A DNA stretch of 64,000 nt from Acidimicrobiaceae bacterium (lineage in GTDB: Bacteria; Actinomycetota; Acidimicrobiia; Acidimicrobiales; RAAP-2). The translations under genes and the position numbers were made by a program. The notes under the pieces were generated by a model. It made no database searches. It had not been told where the DNA came from and saw only the letters and a program-made list of their open reading frames with translations. Shown in pieces: positions 39,257 through 47,480 of the stretch; within the stretch, counting starts at the first letter, position 1, and each line of letters opens with the position of its first letter. The stretch spans positions 267,629 through 331,628 of the forward strand of contig PMOI01000016.1 in assembly GCA_003162475.1 (NCBI GenBank), given 5' to 3'.

Positions 39257-40291
39257 CTAGTCGGTGTCGCCGCCAGAGATCTCGGAGACCTTCTGCTTGC
39301 CCGCCGAGACGAAGGGCATCATCTCACGAAGTTCTGCGCCGATCTTCTCGATTGGGTGACGCTTGCCGGCGTCACGAAGTTCGCGGTAGCGCGGGCGCCC
39401 GATCTCGTTCTCCAGGATCCACTCGGCGGCGAAGGTGCCGTCTTGGATCTCACCCAGGATCTTCTTCATCTCGACCTTGACCTGGTCATTGATGACGCGA
39501 GGTCCGCGGGTCAAGTCACCGTACTCGGCCGTGTCCGACACGCTGTAGCGCATGCCGGTGATGCCCTCTTCGTACATCAGGTCCACGATGAGCTTCAACT
39601 CGTGCAGGCACTCAAAGTACGCGCTCTCGGGCTGATAGCCCGCTTCGACGAGCGTCTCGTAGCCCGCGCGCACGAGGGCCGTGACCCCGCCGCACAAGAC
39701 GACCTGCTCACCGAAGAGGTCCGTCTCGGTCTCTTCGGAGAACGTCGTCTCGAGCACCCCGGCGCGCGTCGCGCCGATGCCGTCGGCGTAGGCCAAGGCG
39801 ATGTCGTGGGCGTGACCCGTGGCGTCTTGTTCGACGGCGATGAGCGACGGCACGCCTCCACCTTCGAGGTAGGTGCGGCGCACGAGGTGACCAGGTCCCT
39901 TGGGCGCGACCATGGCGACGTCGACGTCACTCGGTGGCTTGATCAGGTCGAAGCGGATGTTGAAGCCGTGCGCGAAGAGCAGGCACTTGCCGGTCGTGAG
40001 GTAGGGCGCGATGTCGGCGTCGTAAGTGCGCTTCTGTTCGGTGTCCGGAACGAGCACCATGATGACGTCGGCTTCGGCGCACGCGTCGGCGATGGTGAGA
40101 ACACGCAGTCCGGCCTCTTCGGCCTTTTCCACGGATGGCGACTCCATGCGTAAACCAACGCGTACGTCGTAGCCGCTGTCGTGCAGGTTCAACGCGTGCG
40201 CGTGGCCCTGCGAGCCGTAACCCAAGATGGCGATCTTTTTCGCCTTCAGGAGTTCGGGCTTGGCGTCTTTTTGGTAGTACATCGTAGTCAT
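39257..40291 (-). CDS. ilvC: ketol-acid reductoisomerase
   Basis: A 344-residue class I KARI producing dihydroxy acids for Val, Leu and Ile, NADPH-linked. [22 protein letters not shown] is the Rossmann motif; the loop [11 protein letters not shown] includes Arg and Ser residues normally contacting the NADP phosphate. The Mg-site residues are in [13 protein letters not shown] and [18 protein letters not shown]. Start ATG 40291 or 40282. It follows ilvN by 35 nt on the same strand, completing ilvBNC under the leader-peptide attenuator. Confidence 0.97.
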   Translation of the reverse strand: MTTMYYQKDAKPELLKAKKIAILGYGSQGHAHALNLHDSGYDVRVGLRMESPSVEKAEEAGLRVLTIADACAEADVIMVLVPDTEQKRTYDADIAPYLTTGKCLLFAHGFNIRFDLIKPPSDVDVAMVAPKGPGHLVRRTYLEGGGVPSLIAVEQDATGHAHDIALAYADGIGATRAGVLETTFSEETETDLFGEQVVLCGGVTALVRAGYETLVEAGYQPESAYFECLHELKLIVDLMYEEGITGMRYSVSDTAEYGDLTRGPRVINDQVKVEMKKILGEIQDGTFAAEWILENEIGRPRYRELRDAGKRHPIEKIGAELREMMPFVSAGKQKVSEISGGDTD

Positions 40292-40326
40292 CGTTTACAT
40301 CTTTCTCTTGGGGTTTGTCGTGAGAG

Positions 40327-40866
40327 CTAGGCCGTGGCCGTCTGAACAAGTCTAGGGAGCGCGACGCGACCCGTACGCTGCAATTCCACACCGGAGAAGA
40401 CCTCCAGGGCCTTCTCGAGCTGATCGCACGCGCCGGGCGTGCCGGCCAACATCACGGTCACCGACGTGGCGTTCACGTCGACGATCGAAGCGCCCGTGTT
40501 GGTGGCGACGTCGAGGACGTCGCCGCGATTGGCGTTGTCGACGCTCAGTGTCGCGAGCAGGAGTTCGCGCTCCAAGGCGTCACGCGGGGCGAGGTCCTTG
40601 ATCGCCACGACGTTCACGAGTTTGTCCAACTGACCCACGATCTGTTCCAAGGGCGCGGACTCGGCGTCGACGACGATGGTGACCCTGGAAAATTGAGCGT
40701 TCCCCTCGGCGGGCGCCACGGCGAGGGAGTAGATGTTAAATCCGCGTCTCGCGAAGAGTCCCGCGATGCGCGCGAGCACGCCCGCCTTGTTCTCCACCAA
40801 CACCGACAGGATGTGGTGACGGACGGGGGTGCGATCGGTGACGCCGAGGAAGGGCTCGGGGGTCAT
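40327..40866 (-). CDS. ilvN: acetolactate synthase small regulatory subunit
   Basis: A 179-residue regulatory subunit with a tandem ACT-type fold. HHILSVLVENKAGVLARIAGLFARRGFNIYSLAVAP is the classical valine-binding ACT segment; the C-terminal half ends with FSGVELQRTGRVALPR. It activates and feedback-regulates IlvB. The ATG overlaps the ilvB stop by 4 bases. Full-length, compared with the short Corynebacterium-type subunit. Confidence 0.96.
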   Translation of the reverse strand: MTPEPFLGVTDRTPVRHHILSVLVENKAGVLARIAGLFARRGFNIYSLAVAPAEGNAQFSRVTIVVDAESAPLEQIVGQLDKLVNVVAIKDLAPRDALERELLLATLSVDNANRGDVLDVATNTGASIVDVNATSVTVMLAGTPGACDQLEKALEVFSGVELQRTGRVALPRLVQTATA

Positions 40867-42578
40867 TGGGCGCCTCCTCGAAGCAGCGGGTGCACGAGAA
40901 TGTCGTCGTTACTCGCGCCGGCCGCCACCATTGGAAAGACCTTCTCCGACGAGTCCGTTCGAAAGTCGATGACGACGGGGACGTCGTTGATCTGATTAGC
41001 CTGGTCGATCACCTCGTGCATCTCCTTCAAGTTCGTCGCGCGAAGTCCCACGCACCCCATGGCCTCGGCCCACTTCACGTAGTCGGGCAGGTCGGCGCTG
41101 AGGTAGACCTCGGAGTAGCGCTCCTCGTAGAACATCTCCTGCCACTGACGGACCATGCCGAGATAGGCGTTGTTGAGAATGGCGACCTTGATGGGGATGC
41201 CCTCGGCGCGCGCCGTCACGAGTTCTTGGGCCGTCATCTGGAAGCAACCGTCACCGTCGATGCACCACACCGTCCGATCAGGTCGACCGACCTTGGCGCC
41301 GATGGCCGCAGGGACGCCGAAACCCATCGTGCCCGCGCCGCCCGAGTTCACCCACGTACCGGGCTCTTCGAACTCCCAGAACTGTGAGGCCCACATCTGG
41401 TGCTGGCCAACGCCCGCCGAGACGATGGTTCCCGGCGCTGCTTTTTTGGCGATTGCTTCGATGACGTGTTGGGGACGCAGCGGACCCTCGGTCGTTGGTT
41501 CGTCGTAGACGAGCGGGTAGCGCTCTTGCCAGGTACGAATCTCCTTCCACCAGACGTCGAGGTTCTGCGGTGACGCCTTCGCGGCCTCGAGCGCCTGAAG
41601 GGCCGAAGCGACGTTGGTCTGCAGGGCGACGTCGGCGCGGCGGACCTTATTGAACTCGGCCTTGTCGATGTCGACGTGGATGATCTTGGCGTTCGCGGCG
41701 AACGAAGAGACCTGTCCGGTGACGCGGTCGTCGAAACGCGCGCCCAGCGAGATCAGCAGATCGGACTTTTGAATGGCCGTCACCGCGCTGTACATCCCGT
41801 GCATGCCGGGCATGCCGAGGTGTTGGTCGTGCGAATCGGGAAAGGCGCCGCGCGCCATCAACGTCGTGACGACGGGCATCTTGGTTCGCTCGGCAAAGGC
41901 GAGGAGATCTTGGTGAGCCCGAGACTTGAGGGTGCCGCCGCCCACGTAGAGCACGGGGCGTTCGGACTGACTGATCAGTTCGACGGCGCGCGCCACGGCG
42001 TCCTGGTCGATGTCGATTTCAGGGTGATAGCCCGGCAGATCCAGCTCTTCAATCGACTCGGGGTACCACCACTCCATGGTCGACTGCGAGATGTCCTTGG
42101 GCAGGTCGATGAGCACCGGTCCGGGGCGACCGGTCGTGGCGAGATAGAAGGCCGCCGCGACGGCGCGAGGAATCTCGTGCGCGGATTGGATCAAGAAGTT
42201 GTGCTTGGTGATGCCCATGGTGATCCCCGTGATGTCGCACTCCTGGAAGGCGTCCGAGCCGATCGACGCGGTCGCGACCTGTCCCGTGATGACGACGAGT
42301 GGCGTCGAGTCCATGTGCGCGTTGGCGATCGGCGTGACGATGTTGGTAGCGCCAGGGCCGCTCGTCACCATCGCGACGCCGGCCTTACCGGTTGCGAGTG
42401 CGTAACCCTCGGCCATGTGGCCAGCTCCCTGTTCGTGACGCACGAGGATGTGGCGGATCGAGGAGTCGAGAATCGGGTCGTAGACGGGCAGAATGGCCCC
42501 ACCGGGCAGGCCGAAGATGGTGTCGACGCCCTCTTGTTCGAGGCTCTTGATGAGTGCTTGCGCTCCGGTGAGTTGCAC
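40863..42578 (-). CDS. ilvB: acetolactate synthase large subunit
   Basis: A 571-residue TPP/FAD enzyme forming 2-acetolactate or acetohydroxybutyrate, the first BCAA step. TPP glutamate in VRHEQGAGHMAEGYA, TPP-Mg motif CIDGDGCFQMTAQELVTA...LNNAYLG, and PGLPGGAILPVYD near the N-terminus are present. Catalytic length matches the anabolic enzyme. GTG 42578 has AAAGGAG 4 nt upstream. Controlled by the leader peptide and terminator upstream; overlaps ilvN by 4 bases. Confidence 0.97.
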   Translation of the reverse strand: MQLTGAQALIKSLEQEGVDTIFGLPGGAILPVYDPILDSSIRHILVRHEQGAGHMAEGYALATGKAGVAMVTSGPGATNIVTPIANAHMDSTPLVVITGQVATASIGSDAFQECDITGITMGITKHNFLIQSAHEIPRAVAAAFYLATTGRPGPVLIDLPKDISQSTMEWWYPESIEELDLPGYHPEIDIDQDAVARAVELISQSERPVLYVGGGTLKSRAHQDLLAFAERTKMPVVTTLMARGAFPDSHDQHLGMPGMHGMYSAVTAIQKSDLLISLGARFDDRVTGQVSSFAANAKIIHVDIDKAEFNKVRRADVALQTNVASALQALEAAKASPQNLDVWWKEIRTWQERYPLVYDEPTTEGPLRPQHVIEAIAKKAAPGTIVSAGVGQHQMWASQFWEFEEPGTWVNSGGAGTMGFGVPAAIGAKVGRPDRTVWCIDGDGCFQMTAQELVTARAEGIPIKVAILNNAYLGMVRQWQEMFYEERYSEVYLSADLPDYVKWAEAMGCVGLRATNLKEMHEVIDQANQINDVPVVIDFRTDSSEKVFPMVAAGASNDDILVHPLLRGGAQ

Positions 42579-42600
42579 AATGCTCCTTTGATGTTAGATA

Positions 42601-42631
42601 AGAAAAAAGGCCTCCCTTTTTTGGGAGGCCT
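42601..42631 (-). terminator. intrinsic terminator of the ilvBNC attenuator
   Basis: On the minus strand GGCCTCCC-AAAAAA-GGGAGGCC (forward 42609-42616 and 42623-42630) followed by TTTTTTCT. It lies between the leader ORF stop and the ilvB start, as expected for an attenuator. Confidence 0.85.
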
Positions 42632-42653
42632 CCGGTGTACGTAAATCGCGTGA

Positions 42654-42704
42654 CTACCGGCGCCGGGCGCCTACTACTACCAGAATCTCGAGTTGCGTGG
42701 TCAC
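42654..42704 (-). CDS. BCAA leader peptide of the ilvBNC attenuator
   Basis: A 16-residue ORF: M-T-T-Q-L-E-I-L-V-V-V-G-A-R-R-R-stop. It contains Ile, Leu and a run of three GTA valine codons, covering all three end products. Its GTG start is 6 nt downstream of TAGACT on the minus strand. The stop is about 22 nt before the terminator hairpin. Same design as the ilvB leaders of Streptomyces and Corynebacterium (isoleucine/leucine/valine runs). Confidence 0.85.
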   Translation of the reverse strand: MTTQLEILVVVGARRR

Positions 42705-42933
42705 CTCTCCAGTCTAAACACAGAACGACGCGATGCACAACAGTTCTGACGCGTCGTGACCGCACCCTGTCCGGCTCCCTGGGCTCGACGAGCGAACTTT
42801 TCCAATACTCCTGGGGTGTACCGAGGAGTAAACGACGTCAGCGTCTTCGCACGTTCGCTCAACGTCGGCTGGAAGTCTCCGATGGTTGCAGATTGGCTGA
42901 GGGATGGCGGCGCCCCACTTCCCCTCGCTGAGT
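42705..42933 (-). promoter_or_regulatory. ilvBNC promoter and upstream region
   Basis: Minus-strand TAGACT (forward 42711-42716) lies 6 nt before the leader GTG, with a plausible TTGTGC about 18 nt farther upstream. The rest of this 229 bp gap up to the toxin gene stop holds nothing I can support as a gene. Confidence 0.6.
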
Positions 42934-43218
42934 TCAAGAATGAACGCGGTCGCCACGGTGTCGAATCGCCGTCACGTTGACCGTACGAGCGTCACGATCT
43001 ATGAGATAGAGGATCCGATAGTCCCCGCGCCGAGCCGAATACGCGGGCGCCAACGACGCCCCGAGTGCCGTGCCCACCCGACGAGGATCGTCGAGCAAGG
43101 CGCCGGTGATGAATTCGAACGCGGCGGCGGCCATCTTCTTCGTGAACTGCTCGGTGAGGGCGTGGGCGGCCGGAACCGCGACGAGTAGTCGGTAGCGAGT
43201 CTTATTTGAGGTTGACAC
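42934..43218 (-). CDS. RelE/ParE-type toxin
   Basis: A 94-residue basic protein of the RelE/ParE/YoeB mRNA-interferase-like fold. Family features: N-terminal beta-strand YRLLVAVP, a helix pair, GTALGASLAPAYSARRGDYRILYLIDRDARTVNVTAIRHRGDR (the central beta-hairpin with Arg and Tyr residues important for RelE activity). It overlaps the antitoxin gene by 17 bases. The C-terminal Arg-rich end is typical. A RelE rather than a gyrase-directed ParE is likely but not settled. Confidence 0.9.
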   Translation of the reverse strand: MSTSNKTRYRLLVAVPAAHALTEQFTKKMAAAAFEFITGALLDDPRRVGTALGASLAPAYSARRGDYRILYLIDRDARTVNVTAIRHRGDRVHS

Positions 43219-43492
43219 GCCGGCCAGCTCGGTCCATGGCGAGTGCTAACTGCTCTGCGTCCAACGTTTCGCCCGTACTGAGCGCCCGCTGTCCCTCGAC
43301 GTGTGAGCGCAGGAGGTTCGCCACGGAAAGGACGGCGATGGTCTCTCGCATCGCGTCGAAGTCGTCAACGCCGATGAGAACGGCGGCCCGGCGCCCGTTC
43401 TTGGTGATTTCCGTTCGTTCGTGGGTCGTGATGGCTTCGTCGATGAGTTTCGAGAGATTCGCCCTGGCATCCGCCACGGGAATGGTGTTCAT
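43202..43492 (-). CDS. YefM/Phd-type antitoxin
   Basis: A 96-residue antitoxin with N-terminal DNA-binding beta-alpha unit MNTIPVADARANLSKLIDEA and ITKNGRRAAVLIGVDDF, typical Phd/YefM. The C-terminal helix (residues about 55-96) binds the toxin. ATG 43492 is 7 nt behind a TAGAAT box (minus strand), suggesting a leaderless promoter; the palindrome AGAATTCT overlaps that box and may be the autoregulatory operator. Codes with the toxin as a two-gene operon. Confidence 0.88.
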   Translation of the reverse strand: MNTIPVADARANLSKLIDEAITTHERTEITKNGRRAAVLIGVDDFDAMRETIAVLSVANLLRSHVEGQRALSTGETLDAEQLALAMDRAGRRVNLK

Positions 43493-43560
43493 GTACAGAA
43501 TTCTAGCGTTAATAGTTCAAAAAGAATCGTCGGCCCAACACAGAGCCGAGTAGCGATTAA

Positions 43561-44988
43561 TCAGCGACGGCTTTGCAACTCGGCGATCACGGCCTTTCCG
43601 TTGGCCTGGCCTTTGGTGAGTTTCATGACCTGACCAATGAAGAACTGAGCCAGCTTTTCGTCCCCATCTCGGAATCGAGCCCACTCATCGGGGTACTGCG
43701 TGATGAGGGCGGCCACGGTCTCGCCGAGAGAGTCCGAAGAGAGTTGCTCGAAACCCTTCGCCGCCGCGATGGCCCGTGGATCTCCCGCGTGGGCCAACAA
43801 CTCCAACAACACGGTCTTCGCCTGCGTCGCCGAGAGCTCACCACCTTGCTCCATCGTCAGCGTCGCGATGAACGCATCCTGCGTGAGATTGGCGATGTCG
43901 TCAATGGCGGCAGCGAGTTCGTTCGCCGCGCGCGCCAACGCCAGCGGCGCTTCGACTCCGGCGTCGATCGCGGCCAGCACGAGGTCGTCAAATCCGAGAT
44001 CGACGACGACTTCCAGGGCGTCGAGCTGTGACGGCGTGGGATCGGTGAGCCGCGCCAACAGTGTCGCGCGTCGTTCGGCGGGCATCGCGCCTAGTCCCGC
44101 ACGAATGCGCTCTTGCCAGGCCGTGTCGGGGACGAGGTCCACGAGATCGGGTTCGCGAAAGTAGCGGTAGTCCTCGGCCTCTTCCTTGGTGCGCATGGTG
44201 GAGGTCTCACCGAGGTGCTCATCCCAGTGACGCGTCTCTTGACGGACCTTGGCGCCCCCTTCGACCAGTTCGACTTGACGAGCGGCCTCGTAGTCGATGG
44301 CGCGATGCAAGCTGCGCAGCGAGTTCAAGTTCTTGATCTCGCAACGGGTTCCAAGAGGATCGCCGGGTCGACGAACCGACACGTTCGCGTCGATGCGCAT
44401 CGAGCCCTCCTCCATGCGACCGTCGGACGCGCCCGTCGCGATCAAGATGCCGCGAAGCTCCGACGCGTATCCGCGTGCTTGGGCCGAACTGCGAATGTCG
44501 GGGCCTGAAACGATCTCCACGAGAGGTACGCCGGAACGGTTGTAGTCAACGAGTGAACGATCCGCGCCGTGAATGCGACCACTGCCGCCGAGGTGCGTGG
44601 ACTTGCCTGTGTCTTCTTCCAAGTGTGCGCGTTCGATGGTGACGCGTGATCCGTCCGGCAGGTCCAAGTAACCCCCCGAGTTGATCGGCAGGTCGTACTG
44701 GCTGATCTGAAAGTCCTTGGGCATGTCGGGATAGAAGTAGTTCTTGCGGTGAAACGTCGAAAAGCCGATCGTCGAGTGCAGCGCGAAGCCAATGGCCATG
44801 GCGAGATCGACCGCGCGTACGTTCAAGACCGGTAGCGAACCCGGGAGCCCCAGGCAGACGGGACAGACGTTCGTGTTCGGTTCGGACCCGAACTCATTGG
44901 CGCACCCACAGAACATCTTGGTCGAGGTCTTCAGTTCGGTATGGACTTCGAGCCCGATGACCATCTCCCAACCATCGCGCAGCGTCAT
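43561..44988 (-). CDS. gatB: Asp/Glu-tRNA amidotransferase subunit B
   Basis: A 475-residue subunit of GatCAB that phosphorylates the Glu/Asp on misacylated tRNA. Opens GWEMVIGLEVHTELKTSTKMFCGC, with the zinc cysteines CGCANEFG...VCPVCLGLPG, and continues with the kinase-fold YFYPDMPKDFQISQYDLPI and VPLVEIVSGPD. The C-terminal GatB/YqeY helical domain (about 330-475) contacts the tRNA. It overlaps gatA by 4 bases and is the last gene of gatCAB. GatCAB presence implies absence of GlnRS (indirect Gln-tRNA synthesis). Confidence 0.97.
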   Translation of the reverse strand: MTLRDGWEMVIGLEVHTELKTSTKMFCGCANEFGSEPNTNVCPVCLGLPGSLPVLNVRAVDLAMAIGFALHSTIGFSTFHRKNYFYPDMPKDFQISQYDLPINSGGYLDLPDGSRVTIERAHLEEDTGKSTHLGGSGRIHGADRSLVDYNRSGVPLVEIVSGPDIRSSAQARGYASELRGILIATGASDGRMEEGSMRIDANVSVRRPGDPLGTRCEIKNLNSLRSLHRAIDYEAARQVELVEGGAKVRQETRHWDEHLGETSTMRTKEEAEDYRYFREPDLVDLVPDTAWQERIRAGLGAMPAERRATLLARLTDPTPSQLDALEVVVDLGFDDLVLAAIDAGVEAPLALARAANELAAAIDDIANLTQDAFIATLTMEQGGELSATQAKTVLLELLAHAGDPRAIAAAKGFEQLSSDSLGETVAALITQYPDEWARFRDGDEKLAQFFIGQVMKLTKGQANGKAVIAELQSRR

Positions 44989-46409
44989 GAACGTCCGTCC
45001 GCTAGTTCGAGGACCCGCGCCGCGGCAAAGAGCCCCGCTTCACTTCGTCCAGGGCCGAGCAGTTGCACGCCAATGGGTAGATCCGCTTCTCCAGTACCGA
45101 AGGGCACCGAGATCGCGGCGTCACCGGCCAAGTTGGTGGGGATCGTGAACACGTCCGAGAGGTACATGGCCATTGGGTCGGCCGTTTTCTCGCCAATCGC
45201 GAACGCGACCGTCGGCGCCGTCGCTCCGAGCAGCAGGTCGGCTTCAAGGTACGCGCGACGAAAGGCGTCGATCAACTGGGTTCGAACTTTCAGCGCCTGG
45301 CCGTAGTAGGCGTCGTAGTACCCGGCTGACAGGGCGTAGGTGCCGAGCATGATGCGTCGCTTCACCTCCGCACCAAAGCCCGCGGTCCGCGTGGCTTCGT
45401 TCATCGCGGCGACGTCGTCGGCGTCGACGCGCAGCCCGTAGCGCACGCCGTCGTAGCGCGCCAGGTTGCTCGACGCCTCGGCCGGAGCGATCAGGTAGTA
45501 CGCGCTGAGTCCGAGGTGGATCTCGGGTACCGATAACTCGACGATCGTCGCGCCCGCGTCGCGTAACGCCTCGGCTGCGCGTTCAACCTCGGCCACGACT
45601 TCGTCAGCGGCTCCGTCAAAGAGTTCGCGGACCAGTCCGACACGCTTACCCGCGACGCCGTCGTTCACGTGGCTGAGCAGTGACGGCGCTAGTTCGGGTA
45701 GCGACGTGGAGTCCATTGGATCGTGACCCGCGATGACCTCGAGCAACGCGGCGGCGTCCGCCACGTTCTTCGCGAACGGTCCGATCTGATCGAGCGAACT
45801 GGCAAAGGCGATGAGTCCGTAGCGTGACACCAAGCCGTAGGTCGGCTTCACGCCTACGAGCCCACAAAGCGCGGCCGGCTGACGAATCGAGCCGCCCGTG
45901 TCCGAGCCGAGCGAGAGCGGCGTCATATCGGCCGCCACCGCGCTGGCCGATCCACCCGAGGAGCCGCCCGGCACACGTTCGACGTTGAGAGGATTGCGCG
46001 TCGGGCCGAAGGCCGACGTCTCCGTCGACGAACCCATCGCGAACTCGTCCATGTTGGTCTTGCCCATCGGCACCGCGCCGGCGTCGAGGAGGCGACCGAC
46101 GACCGTCGCGCTGTAGGGCGGGCGCCAACCTTTGAGGATCTTCGACCCCGCGGTCGTGGGCACGCCCGACTGGCAGAGGTTGTCCTTCAGTGCGATCGGA
46201 ACACCAGCAAGTGCGCCGACGTCTTCACCGCGCGTTACTCGTTCGTCGACCCGTCGGGCCGCGTCGAGCGCACCCTCTTCGTCGACGAAGAGAAAGACGT
46301 TGAGTTCGTCGTTGCGCGCACGAATCGCCGCGAGCGATGTCGCCATCTCATTTTCGGCCGTGGTGGCACCGCTTCGTACGTCGCGCGCGATGTCGAGGGC
46401 GCTTCTCAC
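44985..46409 (-). CDS. gatA: Asp/Glu-tRNA amidotransferase subunit A
   Basis: A 474-residue glutaminase subunit, an amidase-signature enzyme. Lys in GVPIALKDNLCQSG, cis-Ser in GGSSGGSASAVAADM and the nucleophile in LGSDTGGSIRQPAALCG. LPIGVQLLGPGRSEAG near the C-terminus is the GatA consensus. It releases ammonia channelled to GatB. Overlaps gatC and gatB by 4 bases each. Confidence 0.97.
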   Translation of the reverse strand: MRSALDIARDVRSGATTAENEMATSLAAIRARNDELNVFLFVDEEGALDAARRVDERVTRGEDVGALAGVPIALKDNLCQSGVPTTAGSKILKGWRPPYSATVVGRLLDAGAVPMGKTNMDEFAMGSSTETSAFGPTRNPLNVERVPGGSSGGSASAVAADMTPLSLGSDTGGSIRQPAALCGLVGVKPTYGLVSRYGLIAFASSLDQIGPFAKNVADAAALLEVIAGHDPMDSTSLPELAPSLLSHVNDGVAGKRVGLVRELFDGAADEVVAEVERAAEALRDAGATIVELSVPEIHLGLSAYYLIAPAEASSNLARYDGVRYGLRVDADDVAAMNEATRTAGFGAEVKRRIMLGTYALSAGYYDAYYGQALKVRTQLIDAFRRAYLEADLLLGATAPTVAFAIGEKTADPMAMYLSDVFTIPTNLAGDAAISVPFGTGEADLPIGVQLLGPGRSEAGLFAAARVLELADGRS

Positions 46410-46708
46410 GGCGCCTCTCCCATGATGCGCGGCACGGCGAATCGCCCGTCTTGAGTGTCGGGGGCCATCGCGAGCACGTCGTCTCGCGCCAGGCTCGCTC
46501 GGCGCTCGTCGGCGCGCACGACGTTGATCAGTCCAAAGGGGTGAGCTGTCGCGACGACGCCCTCGAGATCGAGCGCGGCGATGTCGTTGGCGTGTTCGAG
46601 AACCTGACCGAGCTGCGCGGTGAACTCGTCGAGTTCCGCCTCACTCAGTGTCAGGCGCGCAAGCTTGGCGACCTTGGCGACGTCCTCACGGCGCAGTGAT
46701 GAGGCCAC
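46406..46708 (-). CDS. gatC: Asp/Glu-tRNA amidotransferase subunit C
   Basis: A 100-residue small subunit that wraps GatA and GatB. VAKVAKLARLTLSEAELDEFTAQLGQVLEHANDIAALDLEGV is the GatC core, followed by HPFGLINVVRADE and the C-terminal RFAVPRIMG. GTG 46708 overlaps the esterase stop (TAGTG), so the Gat genes are expressed as part of a longer transcript starting farther upstream. Length matches. Confidence 0.94.
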   Translation of the reverse strand: MASSLRREDVAKVAKLARLTLSEAELDEFTAQLGQVLEHANDIAALDLEGVVATAHPFGLINVVRADERRASLARDDVLAMAPDTQDGRFAVPRIMGEAP

Positions 46709-47457
46709 TAGAACACCCGAGCGAGGAAGTCCAGGGTCAGCGACTCGACGAGCTCTTGGTCGTTGTCCATCGTGGCCACGTGGTACGAGTTCTCGAGCCA
46801 GACCCGCTCGACGGGACCCGACACCATAGCCTCGAGGTCGTCACCGTTGTCCGACGTGACGACGTGATCCTCTCGACTCGAGATCAAGAGACTCGGCGCG
46901 CTGATGAGATTCAGGTTCGCGTGGACGGCGACGATGCCCTCGAAGAGGCTCTTCACGGGCGCGAGTGGTGTGGCGGCGTAGGAGCTTTCGACGACACCCT
47001 CTCGCTTGATGTCCGAACCGATCGATTCGAACGTCGCGACACCACCCTCGAGCAGGGCGTTGACGCCCTCGAGCATCTCAGGCCCCGGGGGCTTCACCAG
47101 GGGATTGATGAACACGCAACCCGCAACCGACGGACGTACTTCCGCCACGTGCGCGGCCAGTCCCCCGCCCATGGACAGACCCACGACCGCCACGCGATCG
47201 CAGCGCTGCGAAAGTTCGTCGAAACTCGCTTCGGACGTCTTGGACCAGTCGGCCCAGGTCGTGGTGATCATGTCCTCCACCGTGGTGCCGTGACCGGGAA
47301 GGCGTGGGAGTTCCACGGAGTAGCCGGCCTCGGCGGCTCGTTCCGCAATCGAGCGCATCGAAGTGGGATTGCCGGTAAATCCGTGCAGTACCAGCACGCC
47401 CAACGGGCCACCGTCGTGGGAAAAGGGCTCGCAGCCCGGCATAACGTCGTGGGTCAT
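46708..47457 (-). CDS. alpha/beta hydrolase, carboxylesterase/monoacylglycerol lipase type
   Basis: A 249-residue serine hydrolase. VLVLHGFTGNPTSMRS is the oxyanion motif, VVGLSMGGGLAAH holds the nucleophile Ser (about 95), the Asp lies in SREDHVVTS and the His in NSYHVATMDND. It resembles Est30-type carboxylesterases. ATG 47457 gives the standard family opening; a longer frame through the MFS gene is a shadow. It lies immediately upstream of gatC with overlap; the biological link is not obvious. Confidence 0.93.
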   Translation of the reverse strand: MTHDVMPGCEPFSHDGGPLGVLVLHGFTGNPTSMRSIAERAAEAGYSVELPRLPGHGTTVEDMITTTWADWSKTSEASFDELSQRCDRVAVVGLSMGGGLAAHVAEVRPSVAGCVFINPLVKPPGPEMLEGVNALLEGGVATFESIGSDIKREGVVESSYAATPLAPVKSLFEGIVAVHANLNLISAPSLLISSREDHVVTSDNGDDLEAMVSGPVERVWLENSYHVATMDNDQELVESLTLDFLARVF

Positions 47458-47480
47458 AGGCCTCCAGACTACCGGCAGAA

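Noticed and set aside
42717-42933. Small ORFs in the ilv upstream region
   Set aside because: The available frames are short, Arg-rich and lack start signals; they look like chance frames in promoter DNA.
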